DNA from: Duganella qianjiadongensis | Lineage (GTDB): Bacteria; Pseudomonadota; Gammaproteobacteria; Burkholderiales; Burkholderiaceae_D | Length of the DNA: 64,000 bases | NCBI RefSeq assembly: GCF_009857915.1 | Contig: NZ_WWCM01000014.1 | Span: 55,921 to 119,920 of the forward strand | Direction of reading: 5' to 3' | Part shown: piece after piece, positions 1-10,800 of the stretch | Numbering within the stretch: position 1 is the first letter of the stretch | Layout of the letters: every line of letters starts with the position of its first letter | Made by a program: the position numbers and the translations under genes | Notes under the pieces: model-generated | What the model was told of the DNA's origin: nothing | Database searches by the model: none | Seen by the model: the letters and a program-made list of their open reading frames with translations, nothing else

Positions 1-1
1 C

Positions 2-3000
2 GGCATGATCAGCACGCGCGATCTGGCCATCCTGTCTACCGACCAGATCAACGCACTGGAAACGCGCGATTTCGCCGCCCTCAAAACCGCCCAGATCAGC
101 GCACTGAACACGCAGCAGGTGGCCGCCCTGTCCACCGACCTGATCATTGCTCTGACGACGGCGCAGGCCAGCGCCCTCACTTCCAGCCAGCTCAACGCCC
201 TCACCAGTGACCAGCTCAATGCCATGGAAACCCAGGATCTGGTGGCATTACAGACCAGCCAGGTGCTGGGTCTGGGCACCAAGGCCGTGGCCACACTGAC
301 GCTGGGCCAGATTGCCGCGCTGAAAACCAACCAGATCATCCAGCTCAATTCCAACCAGATACAGGTGCTGAGCTCGTCACAGCTGGGCGCTTTCAACACC
401 CAGCAGATTTCCGTGCTGACCAGCAACCAGATGGCTGCCCTGCTCACCGAACAGGTCGCCGTGCTGGGCACCGGCAACTGGGCGGCGCTGAAAACCAGCC
501 AGCTCAACATCCTCAGTTCCAGCCAGATCGGTGCCGTCACCACGGCCCAGATCGCTGCCCTGACGACGGCACAGGCCAGCGGCCTGGGCACCGCCCAGCT
601 GGGCTGGCTGTCGACCGATCAGGTCCAGGCGCTGGGCACCAATGATCTGCAGGCACTGAAAACCCAGCAACTGGTCGTGCTGGGCTCGGACGCCGTGGCC
701 GCCCTCGGCACGGCCCAGCTGCAGATCCTCAAAACAGCCCAGCTTGCGGCACTGGGCACGCGCCAGATCGTGGCGCTGGGCAGCGCCCAGATCGTCGCCC
801 TGAGCACGGCACAGGCCAGCAACCTGACTACCCAGCAGCTGGCTGTGCTGCTGAGTGACCAGCTGGCGGCACTGGAAACGGAAGACCTCGCTGCCCTGAA
901 AACCCAGCAACTGATCGCCTTCGGCACTGAACAGATCAGCCTGCTGAGCAGCGCCCAGATCATCGCCCTCAGCACGGCGCAAGCGGCCAGCCTGAGCACG
1001 CGCCAGCTGCTGGCACTGGGTACCCAGCAGATTGCCGTGATGGCGACGCGCGATCTGGCCGCGCTCAAAACCGCCCAGATTGCCAAGCTCGCCAGCGACC
1101 AGCTCAACGCTCTGAGCAGCCAGCAGCTGCAGGCCCTGACCACGGCCCAGAGCAGCGCACTCGATACCACCCAGGTGCAGAATCTGGCCACCGCCCAGCT
1201 GGCCTATCTGACCAGCGCACAGGTCAGCAGCCTGACCAGCGCACAGGTCGCCACCCTCAGCAGCGAACAGCTGCAGGCACTGGGCACGCGCATGCTGATC
1301 GTACTCAAGCCGGCCCAGTTAGTCGCCATCAGAACGGCCCAGATTGCCGCCCTGAATAGCGAGCAGATCATCGCCCTCAGCACGCTGCAGGTCAGCAGTC
1401 TGGCCAGCCAGCAGGTAGCGGCGCTAGGCAGCGACCAGCTCAACGCCATGGAAACCCAGGATCTGGCCGCCCTCAAAACGGCCCAGCTGGCTATGATCGC
1501 CAGCGAGAACATTGCCAGCCTGAGCACCGCCCAGACCGCCGCACTGACCAGCAGCCAGGTGGCCGGTCTGAGCACGCTGCAGTTCAGTGCGCTGGGCACG
1601 GCCCAGCTGCAAACCTTCTCCAGCGCCGACATCGCGGCCCTGCGCACGGTCCTGATCGCCACGCTGGCCAGCGACCAGATCGCTGCGCTCGGCACCGACC
1701 AGCTGCGTGCCATCAGCATCACCCAGCTGGCAGCACTGGGCAGCGCCCAGTTCCAGTTCCTCACCAGCCAGCAGATCGTGGCCCTGAGCACCCTGCAGGC
1801 CACCAACCTGACCACGGCGCAGATCCGCGCCATGGGCTCGAACCAGATCGCCGCGCTGGAAACCGTCGATCTGGCCAGCTTCAAAACCCAGCAGCTGGCC
1901 GCGTTCAGCACTGATCAGTTCGTGCTGCTCAATAGCGACCAGATTGCCGGCCTCAGCGTCACGCAGGTTGCCGGCCTGAGCAGCCAGCACCTGCAGGCGC
2001 TGACCACGCGTCAGCTGGGCGCCATGGAAACCCAGGATCTGGCGGCCCTGCGCACGGCCCAGCTGCAATACCTGAACACCGACCAGCTCAACGCACTGGG
2101 CACCGACCTGCTGCGCGCCATGACGCCCGCCCAGCTCGCTTCGCTCAGCACGACCCAGCTGCAAGGCCTGCTGACGGACCAGATCACTACCCTGACCACC
2201 AACCAGATCGGCGCGCTGGTGACGGCGCAGATCGCCAGCCTGTCGTCCAGCCATCTGGCCGCGCTCAATTCCGATGAAATCGGCGCCCTGAAAATCACCC
2301 AGGTGACGGCGCTGCGCAGCGCCCAGGTGGCCCTGCTCAGCACCGATCAGGTCGCTGCACTCAACAGCGCCCAGGTATCGGCCATGAACACGGCCCAACT
2401 GGCTGCGTTCTCGTCCGACCAGATCGCGGCACTGGCCACCGCCGACTTCGCCCTGCTCAGCGCTGCCCAGCTGACGGCGCTCGGCATGCTCAGCCACCTG
2501 ACCACGGACCAGCTGCGCGCCCTGACGCCAGCCCAGATTGGCGGCCTGAGCAGCGATCAGATCATCGCCCTCAGCACTGACCAGATCATCGCGCTCACCA
2601 CCCGCCAGATGGGTGGTCTGGGCACGCTGGCCATCAGCGTGCTGACCAGCAACCAGCTGCGCGCACTGGAAACGGAAGATCTGGCTGCGCTCAAAACGGC
2701 CCAGTTCAACGCGCTCGGCACGGCCCAGATCCAGCAACTGAGCACCGACCAGATTCCCTATCTGAGCACGCTGCAGATTGGCGGCCTGAGCAGCGCGCAG
2801 CTAGGCGCGCTCACCAGCGACCAGATCCGCGTTCTCAGCAGCGACGAGATTGCCGCCCTCAAGGCCGGCCAGATTCCGCTGCTGGGCAGCGACCAGATTG
2901 CCGCCCTCAGCGACGACCAGATCCAGAGCCTGAGCACGGCCCAGCTCAACGCCTTCGGCACGGCGCAGATGCTGGCACTGGGCAGCGACCAGATCATTGC

Positions 3001-6000
3001 CCTGACCACGCGCCAGTTCCAGCAACTGCGCACAGCCCAGATTGCAGCACTCAGCAGCTTGCAGGTGAGTGTGCTGGAAACCGACGATCTGGCCGCCCTC
3101 AAAACCGCCCAGATCGCCGCCATCGGCACCCAGCAGTTGCAGGCGCTCGATGCCGACCGCATCGCCGCACTGGGCACGGCGCAGGTACAGGCGCTGGGCA
3201 GCGACCAGCTGCTGGCCTTCAGCACCAGCCAGATCCAGTCCTTCAGCAGCAATGACCTGAATGCCCTGCGTACGGCCCAGTTCAGCGTACTGAGCAGCAA
3301 CCAGCTCAACAGCCTGCTGCTGGACCAGTGGCAGAGTCTGGGCAGCGCCCAGCTCGGTGCACTGAGCACCAGCCAGTTCCGCGCCCTGAATAGCGACCAG
3401 ATCATTGCCCTCAGCACCCGTCAGGCCAGCCAGCTGGGCACCCAGCAAGTGGCCGTGCTCAGCAGCGACCAGCTGGCCGTGCTGGAAACGGAAGACCTGG
3501 CCGCCCTGCAAAGCCAGCAGGTAGCGGCGCTGGGCACGGCCCAGCTGCAAAGCCTGAGCACCGATCAGGTCGCTTCGCTCGCGACGCTGCAAATGGCGGC
3601 CCTGTCCAGCAACCAGCTGCGCGCTTTCAGCACCGACCAGTGGCAGGCCTTCGGCACGGCCGATCTGCAAGCCCTCAACACGCTGCAGATCCAGGCCTTG
3701 CGCAGCGACCAGCTCAACGCGCTGACGCTGGACCAGTGGCAGAACCTCACCACCGACCAGATCGATGCGCTTACTTCGGCGCAGGCTGCCGCGCTGGCCA
3801 CCAGCCAGATAGCCGCGCTGACCACGCTGCAGATGGATAATCTGTCCACCCGCCAGCTCAATGCCCTGAGCAGCAGCCAGATCGTCGCCATCGGCACCGA
3901 TGCCTTCGCCACGCTCAACAGCAGCCAGATTGCCGCCCTCAATGCCAGCCAGTTCGGCGCCATCAGCACCGACCAGATGGTGGCCTTCAGCACCCTGCAG
4001 ATCACGGGACTGGGCACGGCACAGGTGGCGGCACTCAGCAGCGACCAGCTCGATGCTTTGGAAACCATCGATTTCGCCACCCTGAAATCGCAGCAGATCG
4101 CCGCCATCACCACGGCCAATATCGCCGCGCTCAGCACCACGCTGGTACAGGTGATGGGCACGGCGCAGATACCGGGCCTGTCCAGCGATCAGGTGGGCGC
4201 TTTCGGCACCGCCCAGATCGCCGCGCTGGGCACGGCACAGGTGGGCGCCCTGAGCACGCTGCAGATCAGCGCGCTGGGCACGGCCCAGCTGGCGGCCCTC
4301 AGCACCATGGATTTCGTCGCACTGCGCAGCAACCAGCTGGCAGCGCTCAGCTCGCTGCAGTTTGCCGCCCTCACCAGCGACCAGCTCAATGCCCTGTCCA
4401 CCAGCGCCATCAGCGGCCTGACCACGCAGATGCTGGGCGCGCTGACCAGCCGTCAGGTCGCCATGCTGGGCACGGGACAGATCGCCGCCCTGACTTCGGC
4501 CCAGCTGCCGGCGCTGAGCACCAGCCAGCTGCTTGCACTGAATACCGACCAGTTCGCCGTACTGGCCACCGCCAGCATCAGCCGACTGCAGTCAGCCCAG
4601 TTCAGCGCTCTGGACAGCGACCAGATCGTCGCCCTGAGCACGGCCCAGATGCGCGCACTCAACAGCATGCAGCTGGCCGCTCTGGAAAGCGATCAGGTCG
4701 CCGCACTGGAAACGATCGACCTGTCGGTACTGACCACGGCCCAGCTGGCCACGCTGGGCAGCGACCAGCTGCAAGCGCTGCAGACTGACCAGTTCGCCTC
4801 GCTCTCGACCCAGCAGGTCAGCACGCTGAGCACCAGCCAGATCGCCAGCGGCCTGAATACCGCCCAGATCGCCGCCCTCACCACGGCCCAGGCCGCCACG
4901 CTGGCCACGCGCCAGATTGCCGCGCTCGATACCGACCAGATCACCGCACTGGAAACGGCCGATGTGGCCGTGCTGAGCTCGCGTCAGGCGCAAGCCCTGA
5001 ACAGCGACCAGCTCGGTGCACTGGCCAGCGACCAGCTCAATGCCCTCTCCACGGCCGCACTGGCCGCCCTCGGCACCAGCCAGATCAGCCTGGGCCTGAA
5101 TACCGACCAGCTGGCCACACTGGACACCAGCCATATCAGCGCACTGGGCACAGCCCAGATCGCCTACGGCCTGAGCAGCGACGCCATCGCCGCTCTCACG
5201 GTCGGCCAGTTTGCTGCCCTGCGCACAGCCCAGACCAGCGTGCTGAACAGCGCACAGATACTGGCTCTCACCAGCGACCAGATCCGTACCCTCAGCACCC
5301 AGCAGACGGCCGCCCTCAGCACCGCCCAGCTGGTTGCCTTCGCCAGCGACCAGCTGGCCGTGCTGTCCACCGCCGATCTGGTGGTGCTGAGCACGCGCCA
5401 GATCGCTGCGATTACCTCGGCCCAGTTCGGCGCACTGGCCAGCGACCAGCTCAATGCTCTGTCCACCAGCCAGTTTGCCGCCTTTGCCACCCGCGTGCTG
5501 GCCGACAGCCTGCAATCGGAACAGATGGCCGCGCTCGACACCGACCATATCAGCGCCCTCAGCACAGCCCAGCTGGCACTGGGCGTGAGCGTGGCCAACC
5601 TGCAGAGTCTGAGCAGCGACCAGATACGGGCGCTGCGCACGGCCCAGCTGGCCGCCCTCTCCACCGATCAGGTCAGCAACCTCGGTACGCGCCAGATCAG
5701 CGCCCTCAGCAGCGATCAGGTCAGCGGCTTCAGCACCAGCCAGATGCCGGTGCTGAGCGCCGAACAGCTGGCCGCTTTCAGCACCGCACAGGTGATGGCG
5801 CTCGACACCCAGGACGTGGCGGCACTGAGCGTGGGCCAGTTCACCGGCCTGAGCACGGCGCAGACCCTGGCCCTCACCACCAGCCAGATCCGCGGCCTGA
5901 AAACCAGCCAGATTGCCGCGCTCGACCTGCCCCAGCTGGCCGCGCTGAGCACCGACCAGCTGGGCGCCATCAGCGCCAGCCAGTCGGTGGCACTGAGCGT

Positions 6001-7678
6001 GACGGCCATCGTCGCCTTCTCCACCGCCCAGCTCAACGCCCTCAGCACGGCGGCCTTTGCCGCGCTGGGCACGCTGCAGATCGCCAACCTCGACACGCCG
6101 CAGCTGACCAATCTGAACACCGATCAGGTGCAGGCCCTGACCAGCGCCCAGCTGGGCGCCATCACCAGCGACCAGCTGCTGTATCTGGGCACCGGCCAGA
6201 TACAGGCCCTGCGCACCACCCAGATCGGCTATCTGAGCACCACCCAGCTGGCCAATCTGTCCAACACGCAGGTGCAGGCGCTCACCACGGCGCAGATCGC
6301 CAGCCTGAAACTGAGTCAGGTGCCGTCCTTCACCATCGACCAGTTCGCCGTGCTGGGCACCGACCAGCTGCAGGCGCTGGGCACCCAGCAGATACAGGCT
6401 GTGACCACCACCCAGCTGGCCGTACTGGGCAGCGAACAGGCGGCCGCCCTGACGGTGAGCCAGCTGGCCGCCTTCAAGAACGCCCAGATCGCTGCGCTGA
6501 CCCAGGACCAGTTCAACGGTTTCGATGCCAGCCAGCTCAATGCCTGGAGCACCACCCAGTTCGGTGCCCTCAGCACGCTGCAGATCAGCTATCTGAGCAC
6601 CACCCAGATCAGCGGCCTCAGCACTACCCTGATCGCCGGTCTGAAAAACACCCAGCTGGCCGCCTTCAGCACGGGCCAGATCGCTGCCCTGTCGGGTCCG
6701 CAAGTGGCCGCCCTGAAAGCGACTCAGGTAACGGTACTCAGCACCGACCAGATAGGCGCTTTCACGCTGAGCCAGATTCCGCTGCTGACCAACGCCAGTC
6801 TGGCGGCCCTGAGCCTGACGCAAGCCAACGCCTTCAGCGTCAGCCAGACCAGCGCCATGACGGTAGCCCAGACCATGTCACTCAACGCTGCATCGAGCAA
6901 CTACGCCACCCCGCTGCTGCTCGATCTGGACGGCAATGGTGTGCAGACCGTGGGCCTGAACGCCGGCGTGCAGTTCGACCTGCGCGCGCAGGGACAGGCG
7001 CAGTCCACCGGCTGGGTCGATCGCCACGACGGCCTGCTGGCACTGGACCGCAACGGCGACGGCCTGATCAACGACGGTAGCGAACTGTTCGGCAGTGCCA
7101 GCCTGCTGGCCGATGGCAGCCGCGCCGCCGATGGTTACGCCGCGCTGGCCCGCTACGACAGCAATGGCGATGGCCAGATCGACGCCAAGGACCAGATCTA
7201 CGGCGCACTGCGCGTCTGGGTCGATGCCAACGGTGACGGCGTCAGCCAGAGCGACGAGCTGCACAGCCTGCAGCAACTGGGCATTGCCGCCATCAGCACG
7301 CAGGCCCAGGCCGTACGCAGCGAACAGAACGGCAATGTGATCGGCCTCAGTTCCAGCTACACCAGCACGGACGGCAGCAGCCACGCCAGTGCCGACGTGT
7401 GGTTCCGCACGGCCAGCCCGCTGGCCCAGCAGGTAGGCGCGCTGGGCGCAGCCATGAGCGAGTATGTCCAGCAGGCCGGCAGCATTGCGCCTGCCCCGTC
7501 TGCCGGCCAGCTCGCTAGCACCCAGCCGGTCCAGACCGCCGCTGGCGCACTGGCCAGCGCGCTGCAGGACTACCAGCGCAGCCAAAGCCTGTCGGCCAGC
7601 ACCGCCCAGCCGGGCAGCCAGCACGAGGATGTGCTGCATAGCAACAACAGTAACTGGTTCAGCGTGCCCCAGCGCTAG
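2..7678 (+). CDS. Giant octapeptide-repeat protein 1 with EF-hand-like C-terminal block (5' end probably outside window)
   Basis: About 2,300 residues of tandem octads (consensus L-[ST]-[ST]-x-Q-[ILV]-x-A) are followed by a Ca-binding-like block with four Asp/Asn-rich loops near residues 2304, 2347, 2382 and 2406 (DLDGNG, LDRNGDG, YDSNGDG, DANGDG). A 150-residue Ala/Ser/Gln-rich tail ends the protein. The first ATG (position 5) lies inside an octad, has no visible ribosome-binding site and is in an open frame to the window edge, so the real start is probably upstream. The related proteins start with short unique leaders. Such Ca-loop blocks are common near the C-terminus of type I-secreted proteins, so an extracellular or surface role is inferred. 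No RTX nonapeptides and no signal peptide are seen. Octads here are diverged, and ordered long repeats are not obvious. The gene does not belong to a family I can name. Confidence 0.85.
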   Translation, partial: GMISTRDLAILSTDQINALETRDFAALKTAQISALNTQQVAALSTDLIIALTTAQASALTSSQLNALTSDQLNAMETQDLVALQTSQVLGLGTKAVATLTLGQIAALKTNQIIQLNSNQIQVLSSSQLGAFNTQQISVLTSNQMAALLTEQVAVLGTGNWAALKTSQLNILSSSQIGAVTTAQIAALTTAQASGLGTAQLGWLSTDQVQALGTNDLQALKTQQLVVLGSDAVAALGTAQLQILKTAQLAALGTRQIVALGSAQIVALSTAQASNLTTQQLAVLLSDQLAALETEDLAALKTQQLIAFGTEQISLLSSAQIIALSTAQAASLSTRQLLALGTQQIAVMATRDLAALKTAQIAKLASDQLNALSSQQLQALTTAQSSALDTTQVQNLATAQLAYLTSAQVSSLTSAQVATLSSEQLQALGTRMLIVLKPAQLVAIRTAQIAALNSEQIIALSTLQVSSLASQQVAALGSDQLNAMETQDLAALKTAQLAMIASENIASLSTAQTAALTSSQVAGLSTLQFSALGTAQLQTFSSADIAALRTVLIATLASDQIAALGTDQLRAISITQLAALGSAQFQFLTSQQIVALSTLQATNLTTAQIRAMGSNQIAALETVDLASFKTQQLAAFSTDQFVLLNSDQIAGLSVTQVAGLSSQHLQALTTRQLGAMETQDLAALRTAQLQYLNTDQLNALGTDLLRAMTPAQLASLSTTQLQGLLTDQITTLTTNQIGALVTAQIASLSSSHLAALNSDEIGALKITQVTALRSAQVALLSTDQVAALNSAQVSAMNTAQLAAFSSDQIAALATADFALLSAAQLTALGMLSHLTTDQLRALTPAQIGGLSSDQIIALSTDQIIALTTRQMGGLGTLAISVLTSNQLRALETEDLAALKTAQFNALGTAQIQQLSTDQIPYLSTLQIGGLSSAQLGALTSDQIRVLSSDEIAALKAGQIPLLGSDQIAALSDDQIQSLSTAQLNAFGTAQMLALGSDQIIALTTRQFQQLRTAQIAALSSLQVSVLETDDLAALKTAQIAAIGTQQLQALDADRIAALGTAQVQALGSDQLLAFSTSQIQSFSSNDLNALRTAQFSVLSSNQLNSLLLDQWQSLGSAQLGALSTSQFRALNSDQIIALSTRQASQLGTQQVAVLSSDQLAVLETEDLAALQSQQVAALGTAQLQSLSTDQVASLATLQMAALSSNQLRAFSTDQWQAFGTADLQALNTLQIQALRSDQLNALTLDQWQNLTTDQIDALTSAQAAALATSQIAALTTLQMDNLSTRQLNALSSSQIVAIGTDAFATLNSSQIAALNASQFGAISTDQMVAFSTLQITGLGTAQVAALSSDQLDALETIDFATLKSQQIAAITTANIAALSTTLVQVMGTAQIPGLSSDQVGAFGTAQIAALGTAQVGALSTLQISALGTAQLAALSTMDFVALRSNQLAALSSLQFAALTSDQLNALSTSAISGLTTQMLGALTSRQVAMLGTGQIAALTSAQLPALSTSQLLALNTDQFAVLATASISRLQSAQFSALDSDQIVALSTAQMRALNSMQLAALESDQVAALETIDLSVLTTAQLATLGSDQLQALQTDQFASLSTQQVSTLSTSQIASGLNTAQIAALTTAQAATLATRQIAALDTDQITALETADVAVLSSRQAQALNSDQLGALASDQLNALSTAALAALGTSQISLGLNTDQLATLDTSHISALGTAQIAYGLSSDAIAALTVGQFAALRTAQTSVLNSAQILALTSDQIRTLSTQQTAALSTAQLVAFASDQLAVLSTADLVVLSTRQIAAITSAQFGALASDQLNALSTSQFAAFATRVLADSLQSEQMAALDTDHISALSTAQLALGVSVANLQSLSSDQIRALRTAQLAALSTDQVSNLGTRQISALSSDQVSGFSTSQMPVLSAEQLAAFSTAQVMALDTQDVAALSVGQFTGLSTAQTLALTTSQIRGLKTSQIAALDLPQLAALSTDQLGAISASQSVALSVTAIVAFSTAQLNALSTAAFAALGTLQIANLDTPQLTNLNTDQVQALTSAQLGAITSDQLLYLGTGQIQALRTTQIGYLSTTQLANLSNTQVQALTTAQIASLKLSQVPSFTIDQFAVLGTDQLQALGTQQIQAVTTTQLAVLGSEQAAALTVSQLAAFKNAQIAALTQDQFNGFDASQLNAWSTTQFGALSTLQISYLSTTQISGLSTTLIAGLKNTQLAAFSTGQIAALSGPQVAALKATQVTVLSTDQIGAFTLSQIPLLTNASLAALSLTQANAFSVSQTSAMTVAQTMSLNAASSNYATPLLLDLDGNGVQTVGLNAGVQFDLRAQGQAQSTGWVDRHDGLLALDRNGDGLINDGSELFGSASLLADGSRAADGYAALARYDSNGDGQIDAKDQIYGALRVWVDANGDGVSQSDELHSLQQLGIAAISTQAQAVRSEQNGNVIGLSSSYTSTDGSSHASADVWFRTASPLAQQVGALGAAMSEYVQQAGSIAPAPSAGQLASTQPVQTAAGALASALQDYQRSQSLSASTAQPGSQHEDVLHSNNSNWFSVPQR
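20..6890 (+). repeat. 24-bp (8-residue) coding repeat array, diverged
   Basis: Roughly 285 in-frame octad codon units run without interruption. Acidic variants of the form ET-x-D recur every few octads. Rare 9- or 10-residue steps containing GL or SL shift the phase, for example around 4850, 5090, 5170, 5510 and 5580. Confidence 0.9.
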
Positions 7679-7683
7679 TCCGG

Positions 7684-7770
7684 ACTGGCTGCCGCCCCGC
7701 GCACAAGGGTGGCAGCCAGTACTGCAGCGGCCTGCAGGCCGCTGCTCATCTAACGAGCAGAGCTGTTTTT
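7684..7770 (+). terminator. Two stacked hairpins then a T-run after repeat protein 1
   Basis: Arms ACTGGCTGCC/GGCAGCCAGT lie at 7684-7693 and 7711-7720. A second perfect 9-bp stem with a TGCA loop lies at 7724-7745. A short T5 run follows about 20 bases later, so intrinsic termination is plausible but not classical. Confidence 0.4.
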
Positions 7771-7859
7771 CCACGCTTGCTCGGAGGCCAAAAGTTGCCC
7801 ATCACCATGCAACAAGGCGGTATCATAGACCCACTCCATTCTGGCTCATCCTAACTGCT

Positions 7860-10800
7860 ATGAACGCTCCTGTTTCCGCCGCACCCGCTCCTACCGATAC
7901 CAGCCCGCTGGGCACTGTTATGGCTCTGGCAGTTCAGGGCGCGCTGACCATCAGCGACCTGTTCGGCGCCACCGCCGTGCTCGCCGATAGCGGACAGGTA
8001 CCCGCCGCCATCGCCCTGTACCGCGCCTGGATCGCCCACACGCCTTCGCCGCTGACCTACGCCGCGCGCTTCAATCTGGCGGTGGTGCTGTCCAACAGCG
8101 GCAACGATGCGGATGCCGAATCGGAACTGCGTCAGGCCATCGCGCAGAATCCCGATTTCGTCGAAGGCCGGCTCAATCTCGGCACCCTGCTCGAGCGCAT
8201 CAACCGTCCCGATGATGCGCTGGCCATGTGGAACAGCATCCTGACCGAGGTCAAGCCCGACATCAAGACCAACCCTGCGCTGTACGTGCAGACCCTGAAC
8301 AATCTGGGCCGATTGCTGGAAATCCGCAAACGCTATCCGGAAGCAGAAGCCATGCTGGCGCAGAGCCTGCGCGTTGACGCCCAGCAGAGCAATGTCATGA
8401 CGCACTGGGTGCATCTGCGCCAGAAGCAGTGCAAATGGCCCGTCTACAGCGGCCTCGAACACATCTCGCAAGCCACCATGATGGACGGCACCTCGGCGCT
8501 GGCCATGCTCAGTGCTTCGGCCGATCCGGCCCAGCAGCTTGCGGCCGCGCGCCGTTTCGTGCACGAGAAAGTCAATGCCGCCGTGGCCCCGCTGACGGGC
8601 GCCCATGGTTATGGCCACAGCCGCCTGCGCATCGGCTATCTGTCCTCGGACTTCTGCTCGCACGCCGTCTCCATCCTCACGGCCGAACTGTACGAGCTGC
8701 ATGACCGCAGCAAATTCGAAGTGTATGCCTTCAGCTGGAGCCGCGAAGACGGTTCGCCTATCCGCGCCCGCGTGGTGAAGGCCATGGACCACTACATCCG
8801 CATCGACGGCATGAGCGACGAACAGGCGGCGCGCACCATCCGCGCCCATGAAATCGATCTGCTGGTGGACCTGCACGGTCTGACGCTGGGCGCCCGCCCG
8901 AATATTCTGGCCTACCGTCCGGCCCCGGTGCAGCTGACCTATCTGGGCTTCCCCGGCAGCACCGGCCTGCCCGGCGTCGATTACGTGATCGCCGACGAAT
9001 TCCTGATCACGCCGGAAATGACCGAATACTTCACCGAGAAACCGCTGTATCTGCCGGATACCTTCCAGATCAATGACCGCCAGCGCCTGATCGGCAACAA
9101 GCCCAGCCGCGCCAGCGTCAGCCTGCCGGAAGACGCGTTTGTATTCTGCTCGTTCAACAACAACTTCAAATTCACGCCGGAGCTGTTCGCCGTCTGGATG
9201 AACATCCTGCGCCGCGTGCCGGACAGTGTGCTGTGGCTGGTGGCCGACTATCCCGAAGTGCGCGAGAACCTGTGGAACTACGCCGAGCAGGCCGGCATTG
9301 CACGCGAACGCATCATTTTCGCCAGCCGCGCCGTACCGGCCGAATATCTGGCGCGCTACCAGCTGGCCGACCTGTTCCTCGACACCTTCCCGTTCAACGC
9401 CGGCACCACCGCCAGCGACGCCCTGTGGGCCGGCCTGCCGCTGCTCACCTGCGCCGGCCAGACCTTCTCCTCGCGCATGGCCGGCAGCCTGCTGCGCGCG
9501 GTCGATCTGCCCCAGCTGATTACCCACAGCTTCGCCGAATACGAGGAACGCGCCGTGCAGCTGGCGGCCGACCGCGCCGGCATCGCCGCCATGAAGCAGC
9601 AGCTGATCACCAACCGCCTGACCTGCGCCCTGTTCGACAGCCCGCGCTTCGTGCGCAATCTGGAAGCGGCGCTGCAGAAAGTGGCCAAACCGGCCGCCCC
9701 GCGGCTGGCCGCGCCGGCCGTCAAAGTGACGGCCAGCGCAGCGCAGCCGGTGGAAACCGTGCCTATCGTGACGGTGTCCTACAACTCGCCCGACCTGATC
9801 GAAGCGCTGCTGCGCACCCTGCGCAACCATTACCAGAACCGCGTCTACGTGATCGACGGCTCGAATCCCGATGTGGCGGAAAAAATCCGCGCCATCACGG
9901 ACAGCCATGCGAACGTGGAATTCATCCCGTTCGGCTACAACATCCACCACGGTCCCGGCCTGTCGTGGGCCATCAACAATCTGGACCTGCACGGCCAGGT
10001 GCTGTTCCTCGATTCGGATGTGGAAATCATCAACGCCGGCTTCCTCGAATCGATGCAGAGCTACCTCAAGCCGGGCATGTTCGGCGTGGGCGGCATCCAG
10101 CTGGTCAACGAACAGGGCTACGACCGTCCGGACGACGGCCCGATCCGCTACCTGCATCCGGCCTGCATGCTGACCAATATCGAAGTGGTGCGCCAGTGGC
10201 CGCTGCCGATCAAGCACGGCGCGCCGCTGATCCAGACCATGCTGGCCCTGCACCGCGCAGGCGATGCTGCGGCCCACCTGATCGGCAATATCGACTGGGT
10301 GCGCAATGACTTCAGCAAGACCCCGCAGCGCATCTACATCAAGCACGACTGGCAGGGCACGGTCATCCGCACCGGCGGCTACCACTACGATCTGCCTAGC
10401 GCCAGCCAGGGCATCAACAACGATCTGCTGGCCTTCGTACCGCAGACGGCGCAGAAGCTGGTGGAACTGGGCTGCCACGACGGCGGCTTTGCCAAGGCCT
10501 ACCGCCAGCGCAACCCGATCTGCAACTACACGGGCATAGAAAAAGCGCTGGCACCGGCGCGCGCCGCCCGCCCCCATTGCGACTTCGTGTTCGATCAGGA
10601 TATCGAGCTGGCCACGCCGCAATTGTGGTCGCATGTGGCGGGCGCCGATTGCTGGATACTGGGCGAAGCGCTGGAAGAGCTGCGCGATCCATGGAGCGTG
10701 TTGGCCAAAATCCGCGCCTGCATCGCCCCCGGCGGCACGCTGGTGATCGCCGTGCGCAACAGCCAGCACTGGAGCCTGCAGGCCCGCCTTAACGCCGGCG

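Noticed and set aside
4592..6823. A 743-codon - strand frame inside repeat protein 1
   Set aside because: Antisense echo of the octad array with no recognisable domain.
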